The notes beneath the pieces were generated by a model. The model did not search any database, was not told the origin of the DNA, and was given only the letters and a program-made list of their open reading frames with translations. Source: JALORV01 sp963780715 (GTDB taxonomy: Bacteria > Pseudomonadota > Gammaproteobacteria > Burkholderiales > Burkholderiaceae_F). From it: 64,000 bases of DNA. Location of the stretch: NCBI GenBank assembly GCA_963780715.1, contig CAWADK010000012.1, positions 1-64,000 of the forward strand, written 5' to 3'. The translations under genes were made by a program, and so were the position numbers. Positions 46,932-56,238 of this stretch are shown one piece after another; positions within the stretch are counted from its first letter, which is position 1, and each line of letters starts with the position of its first letter.

Positions 46932-47852
46932 ATGTCGATGGCCGATCGCGACGGCTTCATCTGGTATGACGGCAAGCTGGTGCCGTGGCGCGATGCCACC
47001 ACGCACGTGCTGACGCACTCGCTGCACTACGGCCTGGCGGTCTTCGAAGGCGTACGGGCCTACAAGACCGACCGCGGACCGGCGATCTTCCGTCTCAAGG
47101 AGCACACGGATCGCCTCTTCAACTCGGCCAAGATCTTCATGATGGAGATCCCCTACGGCCGGGAACAGCTCTTCGAGGCACAGCGCGAGGTCGTGCGCGC
47201 GAACAAGCTCGAGTCCTGCTACCTGCGGCCGCTCGCGTTCTACGGCTCGGAGAAGATGGGCGTCAGCCCGAAGGGCGCCGCGGTCCATGTGTCGATTGCG
47301 GCCTGGCCCTGGGGCGCGTACCTGGGCGAGGAAGGACTGCAGAAGGGCATACGCGTCAAGACCTCGTCGTTCCAGCGCCACCACATCAATGTCTCGATGG
47401 TGCGCAGCAAGACCGCGGGACACTACGTCAACTCGATTCTCGCGAACCAGGAAGCCGTGCGCGATGGCTACGACGAGGCGCTGCTGCTCGACACGAATGG
47501 CTTCGTGGCCGAAGGAGCGGGGGAGAATCTCTTCATCGTCAAGGACGGCAAGCTCTTCGAGCCTGAAATGGTTTCCGGGCTCACCGGCATCACGCGCGCG
47601 ACGGTCATCGAGCTTGCGCGCGATCTCGGCTACGCCGTCAGCTCGATGCCGATGACACGCGACGACGTGTACCTGGCCGACGAAGCGTTCTTCACCGGCA
47701 CCGCCGCCGAGGTGACGCCGATCCGTGAGCTCGACGGCCGCGTCATCGGCGCCGGCGCGCGCGGCCCGGTCACCGAGAAGATCCAGTCGCTCTTCTTCGA
47801 TGTCGTCAACGGGCGCGCGTCCAAGTACAGCCGCTGGCTGACGCCGGTATGA
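46932..47852 (+). CDS. ilvE: Branched-chain-amino-acid aminotransferase
   Basis: 306 residues, PLP fold type IV. Last step of Ile, Leu and Val synthesis and first step of their breakdown. Conserved blocks: THSLHYGLAVFEGVRAYKT, the lysine region VRSKTAGHYVNSILANQEA, EGAGENLFIVKDG and FFTGTAAEVTPIREL. ATG 46932 follows GAAGGAGA. A TAGAAT -10-like box lies at 46883-46888, though without a good -35. The stop overlaps the next gene by 4 bp. Confidence 0.95.
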   Translation: MSMADRDGFIWYDGKLVPWRDATTHVLTHSLHYGLAVFEGVRAYKTDRGPAIFRLKEHTDRLFNSAKIFMMEIPYGREQLFEAQREVVRANKLESCYLRPLAFYGSEKMGVSPKGAAVHVSIAAWPWGAYLGEEGLQKGIRVKTSSFQRHHINVSMVRSKTAGHYVNSILANQEAVRDGYDEALLLDTNGFVAEGAGENLFIVKDGKLFEPEMVSGLTGITRATVIELARDLGYAVSSMPMTRDDVYLADEAFFTGTAAEVTPIRELDGRVIGAGARGPVTEKIQSLFFDVVNGRASKYSRWLTPV

Positions 47853-48058
47853 GTACGACGGTCACGACGCGCAAGGAAGGGCCGGTCGTCGAACTGCGCG
47901 CGACGGATCTGCCGGCGTTCTGTCCCAACCCGGCCATGCCGGTGTGGAACCATCACCCGCGCGTGTTTCTCGACGTCGCCACGACCGGCGAGGCGATGTG
48001 TCCGTATTGCGGCACGCACTACCGACTGAAGGCCGGCGAAGTGCCCAAGGGACACTGA
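47849..48058 (+). CDS. Zinc-finger (CHCC motif) protein
   Basis: 69 residues. ALPAFCPN-type Cys, a His in the VWNHHPRVFLDV stretch and MCPYCGTHYRL give the Cys-His-Cys-Cys metal site of the zf-CHCC family, related to the mitochondrial complex I subunit NDUFS6. In betaproteobacteria it directly follows ilvE. Overlap with ilvE (ATGA) implies coupling. Confidence 0.9.
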   Translation: MSTTVTTRKEGPVVELRATDLPAFCPNPAMPVWNHHPRVFLDVATTGEAMCPYCGTHYRLKAGEVPKGH

Positions 48059-48086
48059 GCCCGCCTGCCGTCACGATTCGCCGCCC

Positions 48087-48530
48087 ATGTCGCGCCTGAC
48101 CAAACCCCTGCTCTTCGCCTCGCCCGAGGAGTGCGAGCGCGCCTTCTACGAGGCGCTCGAGAACGCTGACGTCGACGCCGTCGTCGACCTCTGGCTCGAG
48201 GATGACGACGTGGTCTGCGTGCATCCGAACGGGCCGCGCCTGCTCGGCTATGCGGCTGTGCGCGCCTCCTGGGCCGCGATCCTCGCGGGCGGGGCTCTAA
48301 ACGTGCGTAGCACCTCGCGCAAGTCGCTCGACACACCGACGGTGGCCGTCCATAACGTCATCGAGGAAATCCTGGTCAAGGAGGGCTCGGTGCAACAGGT
48401 GGTCAGCGTGCTGGCAACCAATGTGTACGTGAAGACCTCGGCCGGCTGGAAGATGGTGCTGCACCATGCCTCCCAGTCCAAGGGAGGCGAAGTGGTCAGC
48501 GCGGCGGAGCCGAACGCGATCCTCCACTGA
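48087..48530 (+). CDS. SnoaL/NTF2-like domain protein
   Basis: 147 residues. ECERAFYEALENADVDAVVDLWLEDDDVVCVHPNG is the classic start of a SnoaL-like/calmodulin-kinase association domain, and AGWKMVLHHAS closes the cone fold. Members range from enzymes to binding proteins, and the function here is unknown. It lies between the zinc-finger gene and a YheT-type hydrolase whose GTG start follows by 1 bp. Confidence 0.85.
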   Translation: MSRLTKPLLFASPEECERAFYEALENADVDAVVDLWLEDDDVVCVHPNGPRLLGYAAVRASWAAILAGGALNVRSTSRKSLDTPTVAVHNVIEEILVKEGSVQQVVSVLATNVYVKTSAGWKMVLHHASQSKGGEVVSAAEPNAILH

Positions 48531-48531
48531 C

Positions 48532-49503
48532 GTGGCGGGCGCATCGTCCTACAGTGCGCCCGTCTGGCTGCCCGGTGGCCACCTGCAGACGATCGTTCCG
48601 GCGCTACTGACGCCGCAACCACGTGTGGCTTACCGGCGCGAGCGCTGGACGACGCCGGATGACGACTTCATCGATGCGGACTTCGCCCAGCCCGAGCCGG
48701 GCGATGCCGCCGCTCCGATCCTGGTGTTGTTCCACGGCCTCGAGGGCAGTTCATCGAGCCACTATGCCCGTGCGGTCATGCGCGAGTTTGCCGATCTCGG
48801 CTGGCGCGGGATCGTTGTGCACTTTCGCGGCTGTTCGGGCGAACCGAACCGGTTGCCACGTGCCTATCACTCGGGGGACTCGGCCGAGGGCGACTGGATC
48901 CTGCGGCGGGTGCATGCGCGGTGGCCGCAGTCGCGGCTGCACGCCGTCGGCGTCTCGCTGGGCGGCAACATGCTGGCGAAGTGGCTCGGCGAACGTGCCG
49001 AGGACGCGGAGTTCGTGACAGCGGCGGCGTCGGTGGGGTCACCGCTCGATCTGTCGGCCGGTGGTGCGGCGCTTGGACGGGGATTCAACCGCATCTACAC
49101 GACGATGTTCCTCGCAACGCTCAAGCCGAAAGCACTGGCGAAGCTCGAACGCTTCCCCGGTGTGGCCGATGCCGAACGGCTGCGCGCCAGCCGCAATCTC
49201 TACGAGTTCGACAATGCCTACACGGCACCGGTGCACGGATTCCGCAACACCGAGGACTACTGGACGCGGGCTTCGGGCAAGCCGTGGCTCGCCGGCGTGC
49301 GGGTGCCGTTGCTGGCGCTCAATGCGCTGAACGATCCGTTCGTGCCGGCCGAGAGCTTGCCGGGTCCGGCCGAGGTCTCGCGCTTCGTGCAGCTCGAGCA
49401 TCCGGACGAAGGCGGTCACATCGGCTTCGCGCGCAGTCCCTTTCCCGGGCGGCTCGACTTCATCCCGCAGCGCCTGCGCGAGTTCTTCACGCGCGGCGTC
49501 TAG
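48532..49503 (+). CDS. YheT-family alpha/beta hydrolase
   Basis: 323 residues from GTG 48532. YSAPVWLPGGHLQTIVPALL is the family-specific N-terminus. PILVLFHGLEGSSSSHYARA gives the oxyanion region, GVSLGGNMLAKWLGE the nucleophile Ser, NDPFVPAES the Asp region and DEGGHIGF the His. Family members (YheT, ABHD1/3) hydrolyse lipid or ester substrates. The frame is open further upstream, but that would overlap the SnoaL-like gene. Confidence 0.9.
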   Translation: MAGASSYSAPVWLPGGHLQTIVPALLTPQPRVAYRRERWTTPDDDFIDADFAQPEPGDAAAPILVLFHGLEGSSSSHYARAVMREFADLGWRGIVVHFRGCSGEPNRLPRAYHSGDSAEGDWILRRVHARWPQSRLHAVGVSLGGNMLAKWLGERAEDAEFVTAAASVGSPLDLSAGGAALGRGFNRIYTTMFLATLKPKALAKLERFPGVADAERLRASRNLYEFDNAYTAPVHGFRNTEDYWTRASGKPWLAGVRVPLLALNALNDPFVPAESLPGPAEVSRFVQLEHPDEGGHIGFARSPFPGRLDFIPQRLREFFTRGV

Positions 49504-49530
49504 ACGCTGCACGCGCCTATCCTTCGCGCC

Positions 49531-50115
49531 ATGGATCTCACCGTCGTGGCGGCACTGGCGAAGTGGCCGGACGTTCCGGCCGTCTATGGCTGGCTCGGAC
49601 TGACGGCGCGCGGCGAGTGGCGACTGCAGGCCCAGCCGATCGGCAACGCGGCCCTGCGCGAGTTCATCGGCCGCAACTACGCGGGTGACGAGCGGGGCCG
49701 CTGGTACTTCCAGAACGGGCCGCAACGCGTCTTTGTCACGCTCGAGGCCGCGCCGTGGGTCTGGCAAGTCACACTGGACGCCGGGAAGCCTGCGTTGCAA
49801 TCTCACACCGGAGTTCGCGCCAGTCAGCTCCGTGGCGCGTGGATCGACGAGTCTGGGCGCGTCTTTCTTATGACAGAACTCGGCTTCGGCCTTTTTGATT
49901 CACGCGACAACGGGCGCATCCTCGATGCAATGCAGCCCGATGGACCGGGGGAATTGCAGCCAGGGGAACTGGCTGCTGGGCTGCGCGACGGCGCGCAGAG
50001 TGTCGTGGTTCATGGCGCGCCGCTTGGCATTTCAGGTGACACGCCGCTCGGTCGCCTGCATGCGGCTCAAATGCCGGATCGATTCGGCTTCGTGCGCTCG
50101 CCTCAACCCGACTGA
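49531..50115 (+). CDS. Conserved hypothetical protein following the YheT-like hydrolase
   Basis: 194 residues. MDLTVVAALAKWPDVPAVYGWLGLTARGEWRLQ is followed by FIGRNYAGDERGRWYFQNGPQRV and a run of beta-strands to VRSPQPD. No signal or membrane helix. I recognise the layout as one seen beside YheT-type genes in betaproteobacteria, but no function is known to me. It lies 27 bp after yheT, so it is probably in the same transcript. Confidence 0.75.
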   Translation: MDLTVVAALAKWPDVPAVYGWLGLTARGEWRLQAQPIGNAALREFIGRNYAGDERGRWYFQNGPQRVFVTLEAAPWVWQVTLDAGKPALQSHTGVRASQLRGAWIDESGRVFLMTELGFGLFDSRDNGRILDAMQPDGPGELQPGELAAGLRDGAQSVVVHGAPLGISGDTPLGRLHAAQMPDRFGFVRSPQPD

Positions 50116-50157
50116 AAATCAGCGAGCCCCCGGGCTTGGTGTACGCGCCCGTTCGGC

Positions 50158-51252
50158 TCAGTCGAACACCGGCGACTCGACGCCGAGGATCTTGTGCAGC
50201 TTCGGGCTGGTCGTCGTGTACTGCAGATGGACCTTGCGCTCGGGAAAGATGTACTTCGTGGAGCCGAAGGCGGCGAGGGCGGCCTCGTGGAAGCCGGACA
50301 GGATGAGCTTCTTCTTGCCCGGGTAAATGTTGATGTCGCCCACCGCGAAGATGCCCGGCACATTGGTCTCGAATTTCTCGGTATCCACGACGACCTGCTT
50401 GCGTTCGAGATCGAGTCCCCATTCTGCGATCGGTCCGAGCTTGGGCGACAGGCCGAAGAACACCAGCAGCGCATCGAGCGGCACGCGGCGTGTCAGCCCG
50501 TCGAGCGAAGTGACGCGCACTTCGGAAAGCCGGTCTTCGGTCTCTTCGAAACCGGAGATCTGGCCGACGAGGAACTGCATCTCGAGCCGCTCGCACATTT
50601 CCTTCATCCGGGCGACCGACGCCGGTGCCGCGCGGAAACCGTCGCGCCGGTGCACCAGCACGACGCTCTCGGCCTTGCCGGCGAGGTCGAGCGCCCAGTC
50701 GAGAGCGGAGTCGCCGCCGCCCGCAATCACGAGGTTCTTGCCGTGAAACTGCGTCGGATCCTTGACCCGATAGTGGAGTTGCGTGTCCAGGAATTTCTCG
50801 ATCCCGGGCACCTTCAGCGTGCGCGGCTGGAACGAGCCGACACCGGCCGCGATGATGACGACCTTCGTGATGAAGCGCGTGCCCTTGCCGGTTTCGACGA
50901 AGAAGCGGCCGTCCTCGAGTTTCTGCACGACGCTGACTTCCTGCCCCAGGTGGAAGGTGCCGCCGAAGGGCTCGATCTGCTTGAGCAGGTTGTCGGTCAG
51001 TTCCTTGCCGGTGCACACCGGAACCGCCGGAATGTCGTAGATCGGCTTGTCGGGATAGAGCTCGATGCACTGTCCGCCGACGTCTTTCAGAGAGTCGATG
51101 ATGTGCGCCTTGATCTCCAGCAGGCCCAGCTCGAACACCTGGAACAAGCCCACCGGACCGGCACCGACGATGACGGCGTCGGTCTCGATCGCACCTGCCA
51201 TGTCGGTCGGGCTGCTCAATTGTTGATTTTCCGCTGGTGTCATGGAATTCAT
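50158..51252 (-). CDS. Ferredoxin/flavodoxin-NADP+ reductase, thioredoxin-reductase-like
   Basis: 364 residues from ATG 51252. Two Rossmann motifs are seen: AVIVGAGPVGLFQVFELG (FAD) and LVIAGGGDSALDWALDLAG (NADP). DVGGQCIELYPDKPIYDIP is typical of the TrxR-like ferredoxin-NADP reductase family (YumC type). The redox CxxC of true thioredoxin reductases is missing, which supports the FNR assignment. GIFAVGDINIYPGKKKLI closes the FAD site. It is convergent with the ilvE cluster. Confidence 0.92.
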   Translation of the reverse strand: MNSMTPAENQQLSSPTDMAGAIETDAVIVGAGPVGLFQVFELGLLEIKAHIIDSLKDVGGQCIELYPDKPIYDIPAVPVCTGKELTDNLLKQIEPFGGTFHLGQEVSVVQKLEDGRFFVETGKGTRFITKVVIIAAGVGSFQPRTLKVPGIEKFLDTQLHYRVKDPTQFHGKNLVIAGGGDSALDWALDLAGKAESVVLVHRRDGFRAAPASVARMKEMCERLEMQFLVGQISGFEETEDRLSEVRVTSLDGLTRRVPLDALLVFFGLSPKLGPIAEWGLDLERKQVVVDTEKFETNVPGIFAVGDINIYPGKKKLILSGFHEAALAAFGSTKYIFPERKVHLQYTTTSPKLHKILGVESPVFD

Positions 51253-51397
51253 CGTGGCAAGCGGGTGATGGCGCTGGGCCAGGCGCAGACGTTCGTGATC
51301 GGGATCAGGATCGGTAAAGCGGCGCGCAATTGTACGGTGTCCTTCCGCCGCGGCCCGCGGCGTCGACCGGGGTCGGGCCGCGCGGGAACACTGCGAC

Positions 51398-52933
51398 TCA
51401 GCGCGACGGTTTGCCTTCCTGGCTGGGCCGCCCGCTCTCGCGCAGCGCTTCCTGCTCGCGCCGCATCTCCGCCTGCAACTCGCGGACGCGCGCGTCGATC
51501 TCCGACATCGTGTAGAAGTCGCCGTCGTTGGCACGCCGCGCAAGTTCCAGCTGCTGCAGCGCTGCCGGCTTGATGCCGAGCAGGGCGTACATCTCGCCCA
51601 TGGACTGGTGGTGCAGCGACTGTTTGCCGAGCGCCTGGTAGCTGCGTCCCAGCAGGGCGTGGTACGCCGGCTGGGAGCGCGTGATCGCGATCTGGGTGCG
51701 CAGGGTGTCGATCGCCTGCTGGTGCTGGTTCGACTTGTTCAGAAGATCGATGTAGTTCGCGACGGCCACCAGGGACAGTGGATAGCGTGCCGCGGTGTCG
51801 CGGGCGGCGTCGAGCGCCTGGCGGCGTTCCTCATCCGACCGTGCGGCGGCAAAGCGCGTCTCGGATACCAGCTTGTCGAGAATGACCGACGAAGCCGTCG
51901 TCAGGCGGCGTGCGGCGAGCGCATTTTCAAGGGCCAGATCCGGCTTGTTGAGCTTCAGAGCCGCCAGTGCCGCGCCGTAGTGCGCGGCGACGTCCGTGCT
52001 GGCGGTGCGTAGTTTCAGCTGACCGTTGAAGTACTCGAGCAGGTCGAGCCAGCCCTGGTTGCTGACCTCCTGCAGCACGCGCAGCCGGGCCCGCACCAGG
52101 TAGAAGTCCAGGGCGTCGGGGCGCTGCTTGAAGCGCAGATTGCGCGTGCGGTTCTGCATGTCGCTGATGCGCTCGACCGTCAGCGGGTGCGTGCGCAGGT
52201 ACGCGGGCGCAGTCCCCTCATACAGTCGCGAGCCCTGCTGCAGCCGCCCGAAGAAGGCTTCGAGTCCGCGCCCGTCGAAACCGGCATTGACGAGAGTGAC
52301 AAAGCCGACGCGATCCGCTTCGCGCTCGGCTTCGCGCGAGAAGTTGAGCTGCTGCTGGATGGCGGCGGCCTGGCCGCCGAAGATCGCGGCCTGCGCCAGG
52401 TCGCCACTCGAACTGCCGCCGGCCCGCGCCGCGAGGATTGCAAGCAGCAACGCGCCGATCTGAATCGCCAGCGTGTCCTTCTGCTGGCCGAGCATGCGCG
52501 CGATATGCCGCTGCGAGACGTGGCCGATTTCGTGCGCGATCACGCCCGCCAGTTCGGACTCCGTCTGTGCTGCGATGACCAGGCCGGTGTGCACGCCGAT
52601 GAACCCGCCGGGCAGCGCGAAGGCGTTGAGCATCGGATCGCGCACGATGAAGAAGCTGAAGTCGTTCGTGCGCGCGGCGCTGACGGAGACGAGCTGGTAA
52701 CCCAGGTGGTTCAGGTACTCGGTCGATTCCGGGTCGGCCAGGTAGTCCGGATCGCGCCGGATCTGGGCCATGATCTGCTCGCCGATCTTGCGCTCCATGC
52801 CGGGTGGCAGTTCTTCGCTGCCGGCCTCTCCCAGCATCGGGAGCTCGAACCCCTGGGCGCGCGCCGGCAGCGCCGTGGGCGCGGCGAGGGTGAAGGCCAC
52901 CAGCAGGACGAGAGCGAAGCGGGCGATTTGCAC
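51398..52933 (-). CDS. bepA: Periplasmic M48 metalloprotease with TPR domain (BepA-like)
   Basis: 511 residues. Signal peptide (ALVLLVAFTLAAPTALPARA), then the zinc site VIAHEIGHVSQRH near residue 133 and the third ligand region SREAEREADRVGFVTLVNAG. The second half is TPR repeats (ALAALKLNKPDLALENALAA). BepA assists or degrades stalled LptD during outer-membrane assembly. It is divergent from moaC. Confidence 0.92.
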   Translation of the reverse strand: MQIARFALVLLVAFTLAAPTALPARAQGFELPMLGEAGSEELPPGMERKIGEQIMAQIRRDPDYLADPESTEYLNHLGYQLVSVSAARTNDFSFFIVRDPMLNAFALPGGFIGVHTGLVIAAQTESELAGVIAHEIGHVSQRHIARMLGQQKDTLAIQIGALLLAILAARAGGSSSGDLAQAAIFGGQAAAIQQQLNFSREAEREADRVGFVTLVNAGFDGRGLEAFFGRLQQGSRLYEGTAPAYLRTHPLTVERISDMQNRTRNLRFKQRPDALDFYLVRARLRVLQEVSNQGWLDLLEYFNGQLKLRTASTDVAAHYGAALAALKLNKPDLALENALAARRLTTASSVILDKLVSETRFAAARSDEERRQALDAARDTAARYPLSLVAVANYIDLLNKSNQHQQAIDTLRTQIAITRSQPAYHALLGRSYQALGKQSLHHQSMGEMYALLGIKPAALQQLELARRANDGDFYTMSEIDARVRELQAEMRREQEALRESGRPSQEGKPSR

Positions 52934-53016
52934 GAGGGACGGACAGGCGCAAAGGCGCCTCTTCCGTATGATATCCAGCCTGGTGTTTCGTTCCCTTGCT
53001 GGATTGCTGCTGGCCG

Positions 53017-53502
53017 ATGAAGTCCCTGACTCACTTTGACGCCTCCGGTCAGGCCCACATGGTCGACGTTGGCGACAAGCCGGCGACCCACCGCGTGGCC
53101 GTGGCGACCGGGCGCATCTCGATGCTGCCGTCGACGCTCGCCACGGTTCAGGCCGGGCAGGCGAAGAAAGGCGATGTCCTCGGCGTCGCCCGTATCGCGG
53201 CGATCCAGGGTGCGAAGCGAACGTCCGAGCTGATCCCGCTGTGCCATCCGATTGCGCTGACGCGGGTCGCCGTCGATTTCACGATCGATGAATCGGCCAG
53301 CGCGGTGACCTGCGAGGCGCGCGCCGAGACCCACGGACCGACCGGGGTCGAGATGGAAGCACTGACGGCAGTCCAGGTAGCCCTGCTGACGATCTACGAC
53401 ATGTGCAAGGCCGTCGATCGCGGCATGGTCATCGGCGATGTGCGGCTGCTCGAGAAGCATGGCGGGCGGTCGGGAAGCTTCGTCGCCGGCGCGGCGGGCT
53501 GA
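53017..53502 (+). CDS. moaC: Cyclic pyranopterin monophosphate synthase
   Basis: 161 residues. MoaC turns 3',8-cyclo-GTP into cPMP in molybdenum cofactor synthesis. MVDVGDKPATHRVAVATG, KKGDVLGVARIAAIQGAKRT, ELIPLCHPIALTRV and THGPTGVEMEALTAVQVALL with TIYDMCKAVDRGM are diagnostic. No other moa gene is nearby. A TATGAT -10-like hexamer sits at 52967-52972. Confidence 0.96.
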   Translation: MKSLTHFDASGQAHMVDVGDKPATHRVAVATGRISMLPSTLATVQAGQAKKGDVLGVARIAAIQGAKRTSELIPLCHPIALTRVAVDFTIDESASAVTCEARAETHGPTGVEMEALTAVQVALLTIYDMCKAVDRGMVIGDVRLLEKHGGRSGSFVAGAAG

Positions 53503-54425
53503 TGCGTCTCTTCACGGCCGCGCAGGTTGACGCGGCGCTCGACCTCGACGCGCTCGCCGATGCGATCGGCCGCATGTTGCTGTCGCAGCCCGTGGCGCCG
53601 TTGCGTCACGCGCACGCCTTGTCCGGTTCCGACACGCTGCTGCTGATGCCCGCGTGGTCCCCCGCCGCACTCGGGGTCAAGCTGGTGACCGTCATGCCGG
53701 AAAACCCGGCGCGCGGCCTCGCCACGGTCAACGCGATCTACGTACTGTTCGACCGCATAACGGGCGCGGCGAAGGCGGTCATCGACGGTGAGGCGCTGAC
53801 GCTGAGGCGCACCGCCGCCGTGTCGTTGCTGGCGGCACGGCACCTCGCGCGCGCCGATGCACGCAACGCGCTGATCATCGGCACCGGAAAGCTCGCTCCC
53901 TTCATGGCGCATGCGCACGCTCGCGCGCGGCGGCTCGAACGACTGTGGGTCTGGGGCCGCCGCGGGGAGGGTGCGCAGTCGGTGGCCCAGCGGCTGCGCG
54001 ACGAGGGACTGCCCGCGCAGGCCGTGGAGGATCTGGAAGGCGCGGTGCGCGGCGCGGACATCATCAGTTGCGCGACCACGTCGACGCAGCCGATCGTGCG
54101 TGGCGCCTGGGTCGGGAGTGGAACGCATCTGGACCTCGTCGGCGGATTCCGCCGCGGCATGCGCGAAGCCGACGACGAGGCGGTGGCACGGGCTCGCATC
54201 GTCGTCGATACCTATGCGGGCGCGCTGGCCGAGGCCGCCGACATCCTCGAACCCATCGAGGCCGGCGTCATCGACCGCGCGTCGATCGTGGCCGAGCTCG
54301 CCGAGCTCGTGGCCGACCCGGGCCGCGGCCGCAGGTCAGCGGGTGACATCACCCTTTTCAAGTCGGTCGGCACCGCGGTGGCCGACCTGGCGGCTGCGCA
54401 GTTGCTGCTGGAACGGGCGGGGTAG
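53502..54425 (+). CDS. Ornithine cyclodeaminase/mu-crystallin family protein
   Basis: 307 residues, with the start overlapping the moaC stop (TGATG). LLLMPAWSPAALGVKLVTVMP and VIDGEALTLRRTAAVSLLAA are the substrate-side blocks; NALIIGTGKLAPFMAHAHA is the NAD(P) Rossmann motif; LDLVGGFRRGMREADD follows. Members include ornithine cyclodeaminase and pyrroline-2-carboxylate reductase; this one resembles the latter more. A 7-bp hairpin (CGCATCG, TCG, CGATGCG; 54428-54444) follows the stop but lacks a T-tract. Confidence 0.88.
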   Translation: MRLFTAAQVDAALDLDALADAIGRMLLSQPVAPLRHAHALSGSDTLLLMPAWSPAALGVKLVTVMPENPARGLATVNAIYVLFDRITGAAKAVIDGEALTLRRTAAVSLLAARHLARADARNALIIGTGKLAPFMAHAHARARRLERLWVWGRRGEGAQSVAQRLRDEGLPAQAVEDLEGAVRGADIISCATTSTQPIVRGAWVGSGTHLDLVGGFRRGMREADDEAVARARIVVDTYAGALAEAADILEPIEAGVIDRASIVAELAELVADPGRGRRSAGDITLFKSVGTAVADLAAAQLLLERAG

Positions 54426-54564
54426 TTCGCATCGTCGCGATGCGATGGGTGGCGTGCCTTTCTGTTTCGGCGGTGCGCGCGGCCGGTCCACTGCGCGGCT
54501 TGCAGGCCGTGCCACTCCGAGTGCACGTGCGATCGAGCAAAGCCGGTCGCTTACACGAGGAGCA

Positions 54565-56217
54565 CTAGCTGCTCAGCATCTCGCGCGCGTGCTTGCGCGT
54601 GGTCTCGGTGATCTCCTGCCCGCCGAGCATCCGCGCCAGCTCTTCGACACGGGCACGGCGCTCGAGCACGCCGATGTGCGACACCGGCCGTCCATCGGCC
54701 GCACTCTCCTTGGTCACGGCGAAGTGCTGGTCGCCGCGTGCTGCGACCTGCGGCAGGTGGGTGACGCACAGCACCTGGCGACTCTGCCCGAGCTGCTTCA
54801 GCAGGCGGCCCACGGTTTCCGCCACCGCGCCGCCAATGCCGGCATCGACTTCGTCGAAGATCAGCGTTGACACCGGCGTGGCCGACGCCGCGATGACGGC
54901 GATCGCGAGCGAAATGCGCGCGAGTTCGCCGCCCGAGGCGACCCGTGCCAGCGGCTTGACCGCTACGCCGGCATGCGCCGCGACCATGAACTCGGCTTTC
55001 TCGTTGCCTGCCGGCGCGGGTTCCACGTCAGTCAACTGCACCTCGAAGCGCCCACCGGGCATCGCGAGATCCTGCATCGCCCGCGTGACCTCGGTCGACA
55101 TCTGGCGGGCGGCTGCGCGGCGCGCCTTCGAGAGCGCTGAGGCGGCCTTGTCGTAGCGCTGCTGCGCGGCCAGTTCACGCGCCTGCAGTCCCGCGAGATC
55201 GGATGAAGCCGTCAGCGCCGAGAGTTTCGCCCGCGAGTCGGCAAGCATTCCGGCCAGGTCCCCCGGCGCACAGCGCAGCCGACGCGCGGCCGCATGCAGT
55301 GCCGAGACACGGGCCTCGACATCGGCCAGGCGCGTGGCATCGAGATCGGCCCGGTCGACGTAGCGCTGCAGCGCCGCCACGGCCTCGTCGAGTTGCACCT
55401 GCGCGGTCTCGATCAGCTCGACGACAGGCTTGAGCCGGTCGTCAAAGGCGGAAAGTTGTGTCAGCCGGCTGCTGCTCGTCCCGATCCGCGCGAGCGCCGA
55501 GTCGTCCGCTTCGTTGAGCGCATTGATCGCGGCCTGAGCGCCTTCCAGCAGGCTGGCGGCATGCGACAACCGCTTGTGCTCGGCCTCGACCTGTTCCCAC
55601 TCGCCGGCGACGGGCGCCAGTGCCTCGAGCTCTTCGACCCGCCAGCGCAGCCGCTCCTGCTCCGCGGTGGCGCTCGCGGCCATCGCTTCGGCGTCCGCGC
55701 GCGCCCGTTGCTCCCGCTTCCACTCGGCGTACGCGGCGGCGACGCCGCGTCGTTGATCGCCGAGTGCGCCATGCTCGTCGAGCAGGTCGAGCTGTGCTGC
55801 AGGCCGCAACAGCGACTGGTGCGCATGCTGGCCATGCACGTCGACCAGCTGCTCGCCGAGCTCGCGCAACTGGCCGAGCGTCACGGCGGCGCCGTTGATG
55901 AAGGCGCGGCTGCGCCCGTTCGCGTCGACCGTGCGCCGGACCAGCACGAGCCCGGCGCTGTCGCCCGTCAGTTCATGCCCGGCGAGCCAGCGCTCGACCG
56001 GCGCGGGGGCCCTGAATTCGGCCGCGATGTCGGCGCGTGTTGCACCCTCGCGCACGACATCGGCCTCCCCGCGTTCGCCGAGCGCGAGCTGAAGGGCATC
56101 GATCAGTATCGACTTGCCGGCCCCGGTCTCGCCGGTCAGCACCGTGAAGCCGGATGCGAACTCCAGTTCGAGCGTGTCGACGATGACGAAATCGCGGATC
56201 GATAGCGAAACCAGCAT
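54565..56217 (-). CDS. recN: DNA repair protein RecN
   Basis: 550 residues, SMC-like ATPase for double-strand break repair. Walker A TGETGAGKSILIDALQLALG near residue 29, a long coiled-coil middle with Ala/Glu/Arg repeats, then VASGGELARISLAIAVI (ABC signature) and TLIFDEVDAGIGGAVAETVG (Walker B). It lies 21 bp downstream of nadK in the same direction. I see no convincing LexA box. Confidence 0.95.
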   Translation of the reverse strand: MLVSLSIRDFVIVDTLELEFASGFTVLTGETGAGKSILIDALQLALGERGEADVVREGATRADIAAEFRAPAPVERWLAGHELTGDSAGLVLVRRTVDANGRSRAFINGAAVTLGQLRELGEQLVDVHGQHAHQSLLRPAAQLDLLDEHGALGDQRRGVAAAYAEWKREQRARADAEAMAASATAEQERLRWRVEELEALAPVAGEWEQVEAEHKRLSHAASLLEGAQAAINALNEADDSALARIGTSSSRLTQLSAFDDRLKPVVELIETAQVQLDEAVAALQRYVDRADLDATRLADVEARVSALHAAARRLRCAPGDLAGMLADSRAKLSALTASSDLAGLQARELAAQQRYDKAASALSKARRAAARQMSTEVTRAMQDLAMPGGRFEVQLTDVEPAPAGNEKAEFMVAAHAGVAVKPLARVASGGELARISLAIAVIAASATPVSTLIFDEVDAGIGGAVAETVGRLLKQLGQSRQVLCVTHLPQVAARGDQHFAVTKESAADGRPVSHIGVLERRARVEELARMLGGQEITETTRKHAREMLSS

Positions 56218-56238
56218 GCTCGGCGAGGCAGGCAGGAA

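Noticed and set aside
54428..54444. 7-bp hairpin after the cyclodeaminase gene as an intrinsic terminator
   Set aside because: No U-tract follows; mentioned only as a possible RNA structure.
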